Below are positions 16,975 to 25,131 of a stretch of DNA of 64,000 bases, in pieces. The stretch comes from XYD12-FULL-36-8 sp964613805. Lineage in GTDB: Bacteria > Bacteroidota > Ignavibacteria > Ignavibacteriales > Ignavibacteriaceae. Both the position numbers and the translations under genes were made by a program. Under the pieces are notes generated by a model. The model was not told the DNA's origin, ran no database searches, and saw only the letters and a program-made list of their open reading frames with translations. Each line of letters starts with the position of its first letter. The first letter of the stretch is position 1. The stretch is from contig CAZTJF010000007.1 in NCBI GenBank assembly GCA_964613805.1, positions 83,700-147,699 on the forward strand, written 5' to 3'.

Positions 16975-17610
16975 ATGAAAAAGTACGTGTCTATCAGCAT
17001 AATATTAAGCACTATTATATTACTTTTTTTCGTGATAAAGATTAATTCTAAAACACCAGATGAGAAAGTAAAATCATTTAATGAATCTGTTAAACATGAG
17101 ACAAGCGGCAATTTAGATAAAGCCATAGAATCTATTAAATCTATTTACTCTTCAAACAAGGATAACTACTTAATCAATCTTCGTCTTGGCTGGCTTTATT
17201 ATCAGAAGAAGGATTATTCAAAGTCAAAAGAATATTATTCTGAAGCAATTGAAATAAATCCCAAAAGCATAGAAGCAAAGCTTGGATTGACGCTTCCCTT
17301 ATCCGCTAAAAATGAATGGGACAAAATCAAAGAACTCTATTTTGATATTCTTAAAATAGATGCAATGGATTACACCGCTAATCTTCGTCTTGGACAGATT
17401 TATCTTCAAAATGCCGATTACAATAATGCGAAGAAGTATCTCGAGATAGCTTACCATTCTTTCCCAAGTTATTATGAGCCAAACCTTTCGTTGGGATGGA
17501 CTTACTATTATTTGAGCAATAAGGATAAAGCTAAGTTGCTTTTAACACAAGCACTCATGCTTAATGAAGGTGACAAGCTTGCAACGGAAGGATTGAATCT
17601 GATAAGATGA
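16975..17610 (+). CDS. Membrane-anchored TPR protein
   Basis: A 211-residue protein with an N-terminal signal anchor (residues 5-22) and about four tetratricopeptide repeats, for example NYLINLRLGWLYYQKKDYSKS and YTANLRLGQIYLQNADYNNA (each followed by typical helix B sequence). I chose the ATG at 16975, 1 base after the previous stop, because AGGAG lies just upstream; the frame is open further upstream inside the preceding gene but that is not used. It is coupled to the next gene by an ATGA overlap. TPRs suggest a periplasmic scaffold for the neighbouring outer-membrane and membrane proteins, which is inference. Confidence 0.85.
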   Translation: MKKYVSISIILSTIILLFFVIKINSKTPDEKVKSFNESVKHETSGNLDKAIESIKSIYSSNKDNYLINLRLGWLYYQKKDYSKSKEYYSEAIEINPKSIEAKLGLTLPLSAKNEWDKIKELYFDILKIDAMDYTANLRLGQIYLQNADYNNAKKYLEIAYHSFPSYYEPNLSLGWTYYYLSNKDKAKLLLTQALMLNEGDKLATEGLNLIR

Positions 17611-18428
17611 AATTATTGTTTTTCTTACTCCTAATATCTTCTTTGGCTTTTTCACAAGATGACGAAGCAACATTTTATTTAAGTCCATCTTTTTTTTATA
17701 CGAATGGAAATTATTCAACGGGCGTTAAATCAAACTCCCTTGCATTTTATAATACGCTGCAATTGTTCAATAAGTTTTTTTTGATCAATCATTATGAAAA
17801 TTTGAAAATTGATAGTAAGGACTATGATTACACTCAGCAAACATTTTTGGCTGGAGGAATTGTTGATCTATTCCCGTACTACTTAAAGCTTAATTATGCA
17901 CACTATAAGGGAGACTATAATTACAAACCATCCGAGTTTTCCTACAATGACTTTACAAATCTTTACAATTTTGAGTGCTTATACTATGTGGATTGGTACT
18001 ATTTAGGAGCAGCATACTCTCACCTTAACCAAATTGGGTTTGCAAACTCAACTTCACATCAAGTTACCTTACGATTAGAAAAAATTCTTTCTACCGAATT
18101 TTTTGTTTCTCTTAAGCCAAGTTTCACCAGACTTGATGACAAAAAAAATCTTTTTTCGATTTCACTAAAACTTCACTATGCTCCTATTGTTGATCTCGTC
18201 TTTAAAATGGGTGGATTTGCCGGTGAACGCGCATTCTATTTTGATTCTGATCTTCTCACAATATTCAATCAGAATTCCATTCAGAAATATCAAGCGTTTG
18301 GAAAAATTGAATACTCCCCAATATATCTCATTAAGTTAACCGCAGGCTATCAGCATAATAATTTTTCGGACTTTAATGTTAATTATCTATATGCAGGTAT
18401 AAAAGGAAATTTTCAAATGGCTAAATGA
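17607..18428 (+). CDS. Probable outer-membrane beta-barrel protein
   Basis: A 273-residue exported protein: signal peptide at residues 1-17 (LLISSLAFSQ), then many short alternating aromatic/polar strands rich in Tyr, Phe and Asn (for example YYVDWYYLGAAYSHL and KYQAFGKIEYSPIYLIKLTAGY), ending in a last strand of the YLYAGIKGNF type. About 12 strands could be drawn. No family recognised with confidence. It sits between a periplasmic-type TPR protein and a membrane acyltransferase, with ATGA overlaps on both sides. It may be the outer-membrane component of this operon. Confidence 0.75.
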   Translation: MKLLFFLLLISSLAFSQDDEATFYLSPSFFYTNGNYSTGVKSNSLAFYNTLQLFNKFFLINHYENLKIDSKDYDYTQQTFLAGGIVDLFPYYLKLNYAHYKGDYNYKPSEFSYNDFTNLYNFECLYYVDWYYLGAAYSHLNQIGFANSTSHQVTLRLEKILSTEFFVSLKPSFTRLDDKKNLFSISLKLHYAPIVDLVFKMGGFAGERAFYFDSDLLTIFNQNSIQKYQAFGKIEYSPIYLIKLTAGYQHNNFSDFNVNYLYAGIKGNFQMAK

Positions 18429-19489
18429 TGTTCAAAGTTTTCAAACCACTATATTCCCAAGATAGAAATCAAACTGCAGACTTGCTTAAAGGATTTGCTG
18501 TTTTGATGATGATTCAAGTACACGTGATGGAATTATTTGCAACAGAAGAGATACGCCAAAGCTTAATTGGACAAATTTCTTTATTTCTTGGCGGTCCACC
18601 TGCGGCACCTTTATTTATGGCTGTGATGGGATTTTACCTGTTTTATTCAAAAAGAAAATTTTCGCAGAATCTTAAACGCGGTTTTTATTTGGTGCTTGGC
18701 GGAATTTTACTAAACATCGGGCTGAATCTGCATTTATTAATTTTATACTTACTTGGCAAGGTTGAAATTGAACCGCTTAGATTTATCTTGGGAACAGATA
18801 TTTTACCTTTGGCAGGATTAAGCATAATATTTATCTCTGTCATAAAAAAAATTACCAAAACTAATTTTTACACCACTTCAATTATTGCTCTCTTATTCAT
18901 TATGTTCATCTTAATCTTACACAAAATGTCCGCTGAAATTAGATTCGTCGATCAAACCACTGCGTACGTTCAAGCATTTTTATGGGGTAATCTCGAATGG
19001 TCATATTTCCCTTTTTTACCTTGGGCGGTTTACCCGCTAATCGGATTTTTGTATGGTGCTATAAACAATTATTTGGAACAAGAAGAATCATATAAAGATT
19101 TTTTTGCATTAGTGTCTGCCGTGATAACTTTTACAACTATTGGATATGGAATTGAGATCGCATCAAATTTAAAAAATTACTATCACCACAATTGGATTTA
19201 TTCATTATGGATTTTTCAATTCCTAATTTTATTGACATACGGATTGGATAAGCTTGAAAGTTTTTATGGAAAATCATCTTTTATGATTTATGTAAAGTGG
19301 CTGGGAAAGAATGTAACATCGGTTTATGTCTTTCAGTGGCTTTTAATAGGTAATATAGCAACAGCAATTTACCAAACTCAAAATGAAATCGCACTGGCAG
19401 TATGGTTTTTAATAATTACCATTATCACATCATTTCTTGGTTATGGTTATGAAACATTGTCGAAAAATCGAACAATAAAAATTGCTTAA
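18425..19489 (+). CDS. Membrane acyltransferase (HGSNAT/DUF1624-like)
   Basis: A 354-residue integral membrane protein with about ten helices. The N-terminal segment D-x-LKGFAVLMMIQVH followed by GGPPAAPLFMAVMGFYLFYS is typical of the heparan-alpha-glucosaminide N-acetyltransferase/DUF1624 and related acyltransferase families, with the histidine in IQVHVMEL as the likely catalytic residue. Such proteins move acetyl groups across the membrane onto extracytoplasmic acceptors. It is the last gene of the 12.2-19.5 kb operon, starting in an ATGA overlap with the barrel gene. Acceptor unknown. Confidence 0.8.
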   Translation: MMFKVFKPLYSQDRNQTADLLKGFAVLMMIQVHVMELFATEEIRQSLIGQISLFLGGPPAAPLFMAVMGFYLFYSKRKFSQNLKRGFYLVLGGILLNIGLNLHLLILYLLGKVEIEPLRFILGTDILPLAGLSIIFISVIKKITKTNFYTTSIIALLFIMFILILHKMSAEIRFVDQTTAYVQAFLWGNLEWSYFPFLPWAVYPLIGFLYGAINNYLEQEESYKDFFALVSAVITFTTIGYGIEIASNLKNYYHHNWIYSLWIFQFLILLTYGLDKLESFYGKSSFMIYVKWLGKNVTSVYVFQWLLIGNIATAIYQTQNEIALAVWFLIITIITSFLGYGYETLSKNRTIKIA

Positions 19490-19551
19490 CATCAATTGCT
19501 CGTGAATTAGAAACCAGCATATATAATTTAGTAATCAGCATCATGAAACTA

Positions 19552-20376
19552 TTAATGAACTAACTCTTCTAAATCAACTTTCACCACACCGTTTACTTTC
19601 CTGCCTAAAAACAATTCTGCCACTTCGCGAAATTTATTCGGTATATCACTAACATAAAGATCGAGATTATGGTGCTCTTTGTGGGTAGTTTCCAAACCCA
19701 ATCGGTGGATTTCGTTCCTTACCACTTCTGCTGTAGCAATGCCTGAATCAATCAGTTTCACGTTTTTTCCTATCACCTCTTGGATCACATCAGATAGAAT
19801 TGGATAATGCGTGCAGCCAAGAACGAGTGTATCTATTTTCTTTTGTCTCAATTCTTTTAAATATTCTTCCGCAATTTCGCGTGTCGCCTGATGATGAGTC
19901 CAACCCTCCTCGGCTAAAGGTACAAACAGCGGGCATGCCTTTTCAATTACTTCAATTTTCTTGTTTAAATTTTTTATCGCTTCTAAGTATGCCTGATTAT
20001 TTATAGTTGCTCGTGTACCAATCACGCCAATTTTTCCGCTACTTGTTTCATTTACCGCCATTTGAGCACCTGGATGTATTACTCCAATTATTGGCACTTG
20101 AAACTTATTTTTAAGTTCTGGAAGCGCTATTGAAGAAGCCGTATTGCATGCTACTACCACCAGCTTAACATTCTTGTTTAAGAGAAAATTTGTATCCTGA
20201 ATTGAATACTCAATTACAGTTGCATTTGATTTTGAACCGTAAGGAACACGCGCTGTGTCTCCAAAATAAACAATGTGTTCGTTGGGCAAAACGCTGGACA
20301 ACCGTTTTACAACAGTTAAGCCGCCGATTCCCGAATCAAAAACTCCAATGGGTTTCTCTTTAAGCTTGATTTTCAA
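19552..20376 (-). CDS. murI: Glutamate racemase
   Basis: A 274-residue cofactor-independent racemase that makes D-glutamate for peptidoglycan. The two catalytic cysteines are C77 (VVACNTASS) and C188 (LGCTHYPIL). The N-terminal GVFDSGIGGLTV and FGDTARVPYGSKS motifs and the GVIHPG segment are standard. Length is normal. It is the last gene of the minus-strand queC-queF-glnD-murI group, 9 bases after glnD, and converges with the acyltransferase gene. Confidence 0.97.
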   Translation of the reverse strand: MKIKLKEKPIGVFDSGIGGLTVVKRLSSVLPNEHIVYFGDTARVPYGSKSNATVIEYSIQDTNFLLNKNVKLVVVACNTASSIALPELKNKFQVPIIGVIHPGAQMAVNETSSGKIGVIGTRATINNQAYLEAIKNLNKKIEVIEKACPLFVPLAEEGWTHHQATREIAEEYLKELRQKKIDTLVLGCTHYPILSDVIQEVIGKNVKLIDSGIATAEVVRNEIHRLGLETTHKEHHNLDLYVSDIPNKFREVAELFLGRKVNGVVKVDLEELVH

Positions 20377-20385
20377 ATAAATTTC

Positions 20386-22956
20386 CTATAGCATTTGATT
20401 TATTGTTTGGGTTAACTGGATTTTAACAAAGTCCTGATCATAAGAAGGAATTTTCTTACCGTTTCTATCCAGGACATAAAATGAATCTACGATATCATCT
20501 TCCCTTGTTGAGATTTTTGCAAAATAAATCACCAAACCAAGTTCATTCATTTTTGAAGTTACTTGATAAAGAAACCCAAGTTTGTCCGGAGAGAAAACGT
20601 CAATAATCGTAAACTTTTCGTGCTCTTCAAATAATATTTTAACCTTTCCAGAACGCTTAAAAAATTTGCTTTCTATTCTTCGCCATCGCGATTTCATTTT
20701 TGCAAATTCAACATTCAATTTAAGCATTCCTGAAATTACCGCTTCCATATCTTTGCTAATCTTATCATATCGCGAATGATCAATTTTATTATGTGTTCTA
20801 AAATCAGTTACATTGAATGTATCTATTACAACGCCATCTCTTCTTGTAAAGATTTTAGCATCGTGAATATTTGCATCGTTAATTAAGAGCACTCCGCATA
20901 TTTTGGATAACAAGGATGGGAAATCCATTGTTATTACAGTGACATTAGTAAAATTAATAAGTTCTTTAAAGGTTGTTGAAACAGCTATTCCCTTTTGTAT
21001 CTCTTCAATGTGAGCGGCGATTTCCTTATCGGTAAATTGATAAATGTAAGAAGAGTCAGTAATGGAGTCCATGTGTTCAAGCACATGCTCATCTGATATC
21101 AAATCCGAGTGTTTACTGATTTCCCCTGGCACAAAGTAAGTTCCTGACATCAACAACACTTCACCTGAAATTTGATCTTCAAGCATAGAGCGGGATTTCC
21201 TGTAAAGTTCCGAAAGCAATTCGCTTTTCCATGATGTCCATACAGCGGGATTCACCGCCGATAAATCTGCATATGTTACTAAGTAAAGTAAATCCAATTC
21301 TTCCACGGATTTGAATTTGGAAGTAAAGTTATTCAGCGTTTCGGGATCGTTCAAATTTCGCCTAAAAGCAATTTGTTCCATAAGTAAATGATTACGAACT
21401 ATCATGGTGATCTTGTCTATTTCTTCATCACTATAACCAAGCTTAAACAAAATGGATGAAGCAATCTCCACTCCGATAATTTCATGTCCTGCAATATTTA
21501 TTGGTTTTGCAATATCATGAAAAAGCAAACCAAGGTATAAAATTTCCCTTTCTTGTATGTTGCGAAAAATTCTACCAAGGAATGAAGAATCTTTTTCTAA
21601 CTTTTCAATATTTTTTATTGTTAGAATTGTGTGTTCATCTGTAGTAAAGCAGTGATAAACACCGTGCTGCACGTAACCGTTTAAATCACTAAAAGCAGGC
21701 AGAAACAAACCAAGCACACCATATTGGTTCATTAGTGAAAGTGTTTGACCAACATTGCTCTCAAGTCTTAATATTTCTCTGAAGAAAACAGATGACTCGG
21801 CTTCAAATTCATCCTGAATACTATGGCTATCAACATATTCGAGAATAGTTCTTCTTAGCAGTTCATCAAAGTATGCATCGTTTAGCCCCGCATAATAAAA
21901 TGCACGAAGTATATCTGAAAGATTCAGCTTGCCGCTTTGCTTTAGGGATAGTTTTTTACCCAAAAGATTAAAATCATCGTCAAGTTCTATTGTTAAATTT
22001 TCCGGGAGCGAGATTGAAATCACATCCTCAAAATGTTTAATCATGGCTTTTGAAAATCTATGAATTGAGTTGGCTGCGGCGTAATATTCCTTCATATAAA
22101 TTGTTAAAGAATCTTTTTCGGCACTAATAAGATTAGCAATCCTTTTCTGCCAGTTAAATTCGAAACGATCATTTTTTTGAAGAGAAAAAAGATGAATGGA
22201 GTTCCTTGCAAAAAGAATTTGGTTGTAACTTTCAAGCAAGTGTCTTGCTTCTGTTTGAGAGATGATATTTAGGTTTTTAATTAAGCTAATGAATGTTTCT
22301 GCTTGTGTTATTTCGGCTTGTTTGTTGAGAAGTGTTTTACTAAAAATGATATACATCCATTCAACCGCTTGGAAATCCCTTAGCCCGCCCGGAGATAATT
22401 TAACATTTGGTTCAAGGGTTTTTGCTGAATCACCATACTTTTGATACCTGTCCTCAATATCTTTTATGAGTTCACCAATGATTCTCTTCTGATTTTCTTC
22501 GGTTAATGAAGTGAATAAATTTTCGTTCCAATCATTATAAATTTTATCTGAACCAAAAAGCAATCTCGTTTCAAAAAACTGTGTGAAAGTATGAAGATCT
22601 GTTTCGAGAAACTTCTGAGCATCGGAAAATTCTCGCACTGTATGCGAAACGTCTATTCCATTATCCCAAAATTTTTGAACCAGTTCACGGATCTCATCTT
22701 TAACATCTTGAACGGAATGCGCAATAAACATCAAATCAATATCAGAATAAGGAGAAAGTTCTCTCCGACTAAAACTTCCTGCTGATACAAGAGCAAAATT
22801 ATATTTATTACTGTTAGCAAGTTTGTGAATTTGTTCCTCAATAAGCAAACTAAATTCCATGCTTGCATTCAAAGCATTCTTTTTTATAAAATTATTTTGA
22901 AAATAATCTTCTTTAAGAGCTATAAACTTATCCTTATTTGAAATCTCAGCAGGCAT
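20386..22956 (-). CDS. glnD: [Protein-PII] uridylyltransferase / uridylyl-removing enzyme-like
   Basis: An 856-residue nitrogen-status sensor that adds UMP to, and removes it from, PII proteins. Domains in order: nucleotidyltransferase (G60-S-F-S-R-R-E-x3-SDIDL, acidic D72 and D74), a GlnD linker region, a metal-dependent HD phosphohydrolase (LGLLFHDIAKP near residue 478, later HEIIG and VRNHLLM), and two C-terminal ACT domains (about 680-750 and 785-856) that bind glutamine. All catalytic motifs of both activities are intact. No glnB/glnK gene is in the window. It is co-directional with queF upstream (27-base gap) and murI downstream. Confidence 0.93.
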   Translation of the reverse strand: MPAEISNKDKFIALKEDYFQNNFIKKNALNASMEFSLLIEEQIHKLANSNKYNFALVSAGSFSRRELSPYSDIDLMFIAHSVQDVKDEIRELVQKFWDNGIDVSHTVREFSDAQKFLETDLHTFTQFFETRLLFGSDKIYNDWNENLFTSLTEENQKRIIGELIKDIEDRYQKYGDSAKTLEPNVKLSPGGLRDFQAVEWMYIIFSKTLLNKQAEITQAETFISLIKNLNIISQTEARHLLESYNQILFARNSIHLFSLQKNDRFEFNWQKRIANLISAEKDSLTIYMKEYYAAANSIHRFSKAMIKHFEDVISISLPENLTIELDDDFNLLGKKLSLKQSGKLNLSDILRAFYYAGLNDAYFDELLRRTILEYVDSHSIQDEFEAESSVFFREILRLESNVGQTLSLMNQYGVLGLFLPAFSDLNGYVQHGVYHCFTTDEHTILTIKNIEKLEKDSSFLGRIFRNIQEREILYLGLLFHDIAKPINIAGHEIIGVEIASSILFKLGYSDEEIDKITMIVRNHLLMEQIAFRRNLNDPETLNNFTSKFKSVEELDLLYLVTYADLSAVNPAVWTSWKSELLSELYRKSRSMLEDQISGEVLLMSGTYFVPGEISKHSDLISDEHVLEHMDSITDSSYIYQFTDKEIAAHIEEIQKGIAVSTTFKELINFTNVTVITMDFPSLLSKICGVLLINDANIHDAKIFTRRDGVVIDTFNVTDFRTHNKIDHSRYDKISKDMEAVISGMLKLNVEFAKMKSRWRRIESKFFKRSGKVKILFEEHEKFTIIDVFSPDKLGFLYQVTSKMNELGLVIYFAKISTREDDIVDSFYVLDRNGKKIPSYDQDFVKIQLTQTINQML

Positions 22957-22983
22957 TGTAATTTGACAAAAGATTATTTGTTG

Positions 22984-23352
22984 TTACGATTTTTTTGCTG
23001 ATGGTTTTTTGTGCTCAGTTAAAATCACGGATGATATCCCGCCCCGAACATTGAACTCTGCTGTGATTTTCATATAACGCGGTTTGCAAACACGAACGAG
23101 ATCATCCAATATATTATTGGTTACGCTTTCATAAAATATGCCGTTATTGCGATAAGAATTTAAATAAATCTTTAGTGATTTAAGCTCCAAGCATAGCTTA
23201 TCTGGAATGTATTCCAAAGTAATTTTGCCAAAATCGGGCTGCCCTGTTTTGGGGCAGAGAGATGTAAACTCCGGCGCAAAATGGGTTATTATATAATCTC
23301 TATTTGCATATTCATTTTTGAAAACCTCAAGCAGTTTTAATTTTTTATCCAT
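22984..23352 (-). CDS. queF: NADPH-dependent 7-cyano-7-deazaguanine (preQ0) reductase
   Basis: A 122-residue short-type (unimodular) QueF that reduces the preQ0 nitrile to preQ1 in queuosine biosynthesis. The thioimide-forming cysteine is C33 in FTSLCPKTGQPDF, with D40 as general acid; the family E-x-K-S-L-K segment (LELKSLKIYLNSYRN) binds substrate. Length fits the short type. It follows queC by 30 bases and precedes glnD; queA, which uses preQ1-modified tRNA, lies at 40471. Confidence 0.96.
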   Translation of the reverse strand: MDKKLKLLEVFKNEYANRDYIITHFAPEFTSLCPKTGQPDFGKITLEYIPDKLCLELKSLKIYLNSYRNNGIFYESVTNNILDDLVRVCKPRYMKITAEFNVRGGISSVILTEHKKPSAKKS

Positions 23353-23382
23353 AAGAATTTTTTAATTTGTTGTGAAAATTTT

Positions 23383-24075
23383 TCAATCGGTATAATTTGG
23401 TCTTGCTTTGTACTTAATTGGATCATCAACCCCAGCTTTCTGAAATCCTCTTAATCTCAAAGCGCAGCTATCGCAAACTCCGCATGCTTCATCTTCTTCT
23501 TGATAGCATGACCAGGTTAAATTTAATGGGGCATTTAGTTCCAATCCTTTTAACACAATATCTTTTTTTGTGAAGTTAATAATAGGTGTAACAATTTTAA
23601 TTTGTGTTGAGGGTTTCGTACCAAGCCCAACTACTTTTTCAAATGATCTAAAAAATTCTGGTCGGCAGTCAGGGTAACCCGAAGAATCTTCCCAAACTGC
23701 ACCGATAAAAATAGCATTGGCTTTTATAACTTCAGCCCAGCTTACACAAGCCGAAAGAATGTGAGCATTTCTAAATGGCACATAGGAAGTTGGGATTTTC
23801 TTGCTCGATAAATCTGCTTTACTAACTTCAATATTTTTATCGGTTAAAGATGACCCGCCAATAAAGGATAAGTGTCTGAGATCAACAACAACTTTATATG
23901 TAACGATAAAAAAATCTGCAATATCATTAAACGCCTTTAGCTCTCGTTTTTCTGTTCTTTGTCCATAATTCACATGAAGAAACGCCAAATCAAATTCCTT
24001 AGCGGCTATGGCTGCAGTTACGCAGCTATCCATTCCGCCGCTTACTGCAATAATTGCTTTTCCTTTCTGATTCAA
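23383..24075 (-). CDS. queC: 7-cyano-7-deazaguanine (preQ0) synthase
   Basis: A 230-residue ATP-dependent enzyme that converts 7-carboxy-7-deazaguanine to preQ0. The PP-loop is SGGMDS (12-17). The C-terminal zinc site has cysteines in SCYQE, EACGVCDSC. It opens the minus-strand operon with queF. I looked for a preQ1 riboswitch in the upstream gap (24076-24237) and did not find one. queD and queE are not in the window. Confidence 0.96.
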   Translation of the reverse strand: MNQKGKAIIAVSGGMDSCVTAAIAAKEFDLAFLHVNYGQRTEKRELKAFNDIADFFIVTYKVVVDLRHLSFIGGSSLTDKNIEVSKADLSSKKIPTSYVPFRNAHILSACVSWAEVIKANAIFIGAVWEDSSGYPDCRPEFFRSFEKVVGLGTKPSTQIKIVTPIINFTKKDIVLKGLELNAPLNLTWSCYQEEDEACGVCDSCALRLRGFQKAGVDDPIKYKARPNYTD

Positions 24076-24161
24076 GTGTGAATTTATTCTTTGTTTTTAT
24101 GTAAAAATAAATAATCGCTGACTGACTAAGAAATTTTTAATGAGAAATGACCAAGTATAAA

Positions 24162-24192
24162 TTGCTGAGGTTGCTCATGTTGACTATTTTTG
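24162..24192 (+). promoter_or_regulatory. Bacteroidota-type promoter for tpiA
   Basis: TTG at 24162-24164, a 20-base spacer and TATTTTTG at 24185-24192 match the Bacteroidota -33 TTG / -7 TAnnTTTG consensus. It lies about 45 bases before the tpiA start. The same geometry recurs at 25059-25089. Confidence 0.5.
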
Positions 24193-24237
24193 TTCATCTC
24201 AATTTAATAATTATTTAATCAAACTTAAGAGGAAAAA

Positions 24238-24993
24238 ATGCGAATCAAAGTAATTGCCGGAAATTGGAAGATGAATAACGATCTTAATGAATCAAAAGAT
24301 TTAATCGCCAAATTACTCACCGGATTAAAAAACTTAAACACAACTTGTGATGTTGTTATTTGTCCTCCATTCACCTCTCTCTCTGAAACTTCTGCAATGA
24401 TCAAAGGAAGCAAAATAAAACTTGGTGCCCAAAATTTGCATCAAGAAAAAAATGGTGCCTTTACAGGGGAAATATCTGCTCAAATGCTAATTGGTTCCGG
24501 TTGTGAATTTGTAATTATAGGACATTCGGAAAGAAGAGTAATATTCGGCGAAACAGATGAGCTGATTAACAAAAAAATCAATCAGGCAATTAAAAATAAT
24601 TTGAAACCGATTTTCTGTGTGGGAGAGCTGCTTAAACAAAGAGAGAAAAACATAACCGAACAAGTGATTGAAACTCAGATTCTTGAAGGACTCAAAGGAT
24701 TCTCGCAGGAAGTTCTTAACGATCTAATTATTGCTTACGAACCGGTTTGGGCAATCGGAACCGGAAAAACTGCAACTCCGCAGCAAGCTGAGGAAGTTCA
24801 TGTTTTTATTCGAAAACTTATTAAAGATAAATTTTCTGCGGATTTTGCTGAAAAACTTAGAATTTTATACGGTGGCAGTGTAAAGCCCGATAATTCTAAA
24901 GATCTTTTATCTCAAAAAAATATTGACGGTGCGCTTGTTGGTGGTGCATGTTTGGATGCAGATTCATTCCTAAAAATTATAAAGTCGGCTTGA
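24238..24993 (+). CDS. tpiA: Triosephosphate isomerase
   Basis: A 251-residue TIM-barrel enzyme that interconverts dihydroxyacetone phosphate and glyceraldehyde 3-phosphate in glycolysis. Catalytic residues are K11 (AGNWKMN), H96 (IGHSERR) and E168 (AYEPVWAIGTGK); the phosphate-gripping loop and YGGSV are present. Start supported by AAGAGGAAAAA just upstream. It begins the long plus-strand gene run and is followed by a clear terminator. Confidence 0.98.
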   Translation: MRIKVIAGNWKMNNDLNESKDLIAKLLTGLKNLNTTCDVVICPPFTSLSETSAMIKGSKIKLGAQNLHQEKNGAFTGEISAQMLIGSGCEFVIIGHSERRVIFGETDELINKKINQAIKNNLKPIFCVGELLKQREKNITEQVIETQILEGLKGFSQEVLNDLIIAYEPVWAIGTGKTATPQQAEEVHVFIRKLIKDKFSADFAEKLRILYGGSVKPDNSKDLLSQKNIDGALVGGACLDADSFLKIIKSA

Positions 24994-25021
24994 TTTAAGA
25001 TAAATTATAGATAATTGCCAT

Positions 25022-25048
25022 AACTCCTTTGAAAAAAGGAGTTTTCTT
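25022..25048 (+). terminator. Rho-independent terminator after tpiA
   Basis: A perfect 9-bp stem AACTCCTTT / AAAGGAGTT closes a GAAA tetraloop (25031-25034) and runs into TTCTT. It separates tpiA from the next promoter at 25059-25089. Confidence 0.85.
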
Positions 25049-25058
25049 AACAAATTCA

Positions 25059-25089
25059 TTGATTTCGCCTCCAATCCTTAGTATATTTG
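25059..25089 (+). promoter_or_regulatory. Bacteroidota-type promoter before the GH2-like gene
   Basis: TTG (25059-25061), 20-base spacer, TATATTTG (25082-25089). A transcript would begin near 25095, inside the longest possible reading frame of the next gene, which argues for a downstream start codon. Confidence 0.5.
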
Positions 25090-25131
25090 CACGATTTTTT
25101 TAAGCTTTTTCCAACATTTAGGATTGTCTTC

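Noticed and set aside
24076..24237. Possible preQ1 riboswitch before queC
   Set aside because: I could not find the preQ1 hairpin and A-rich tail pattern on the minus strand here.
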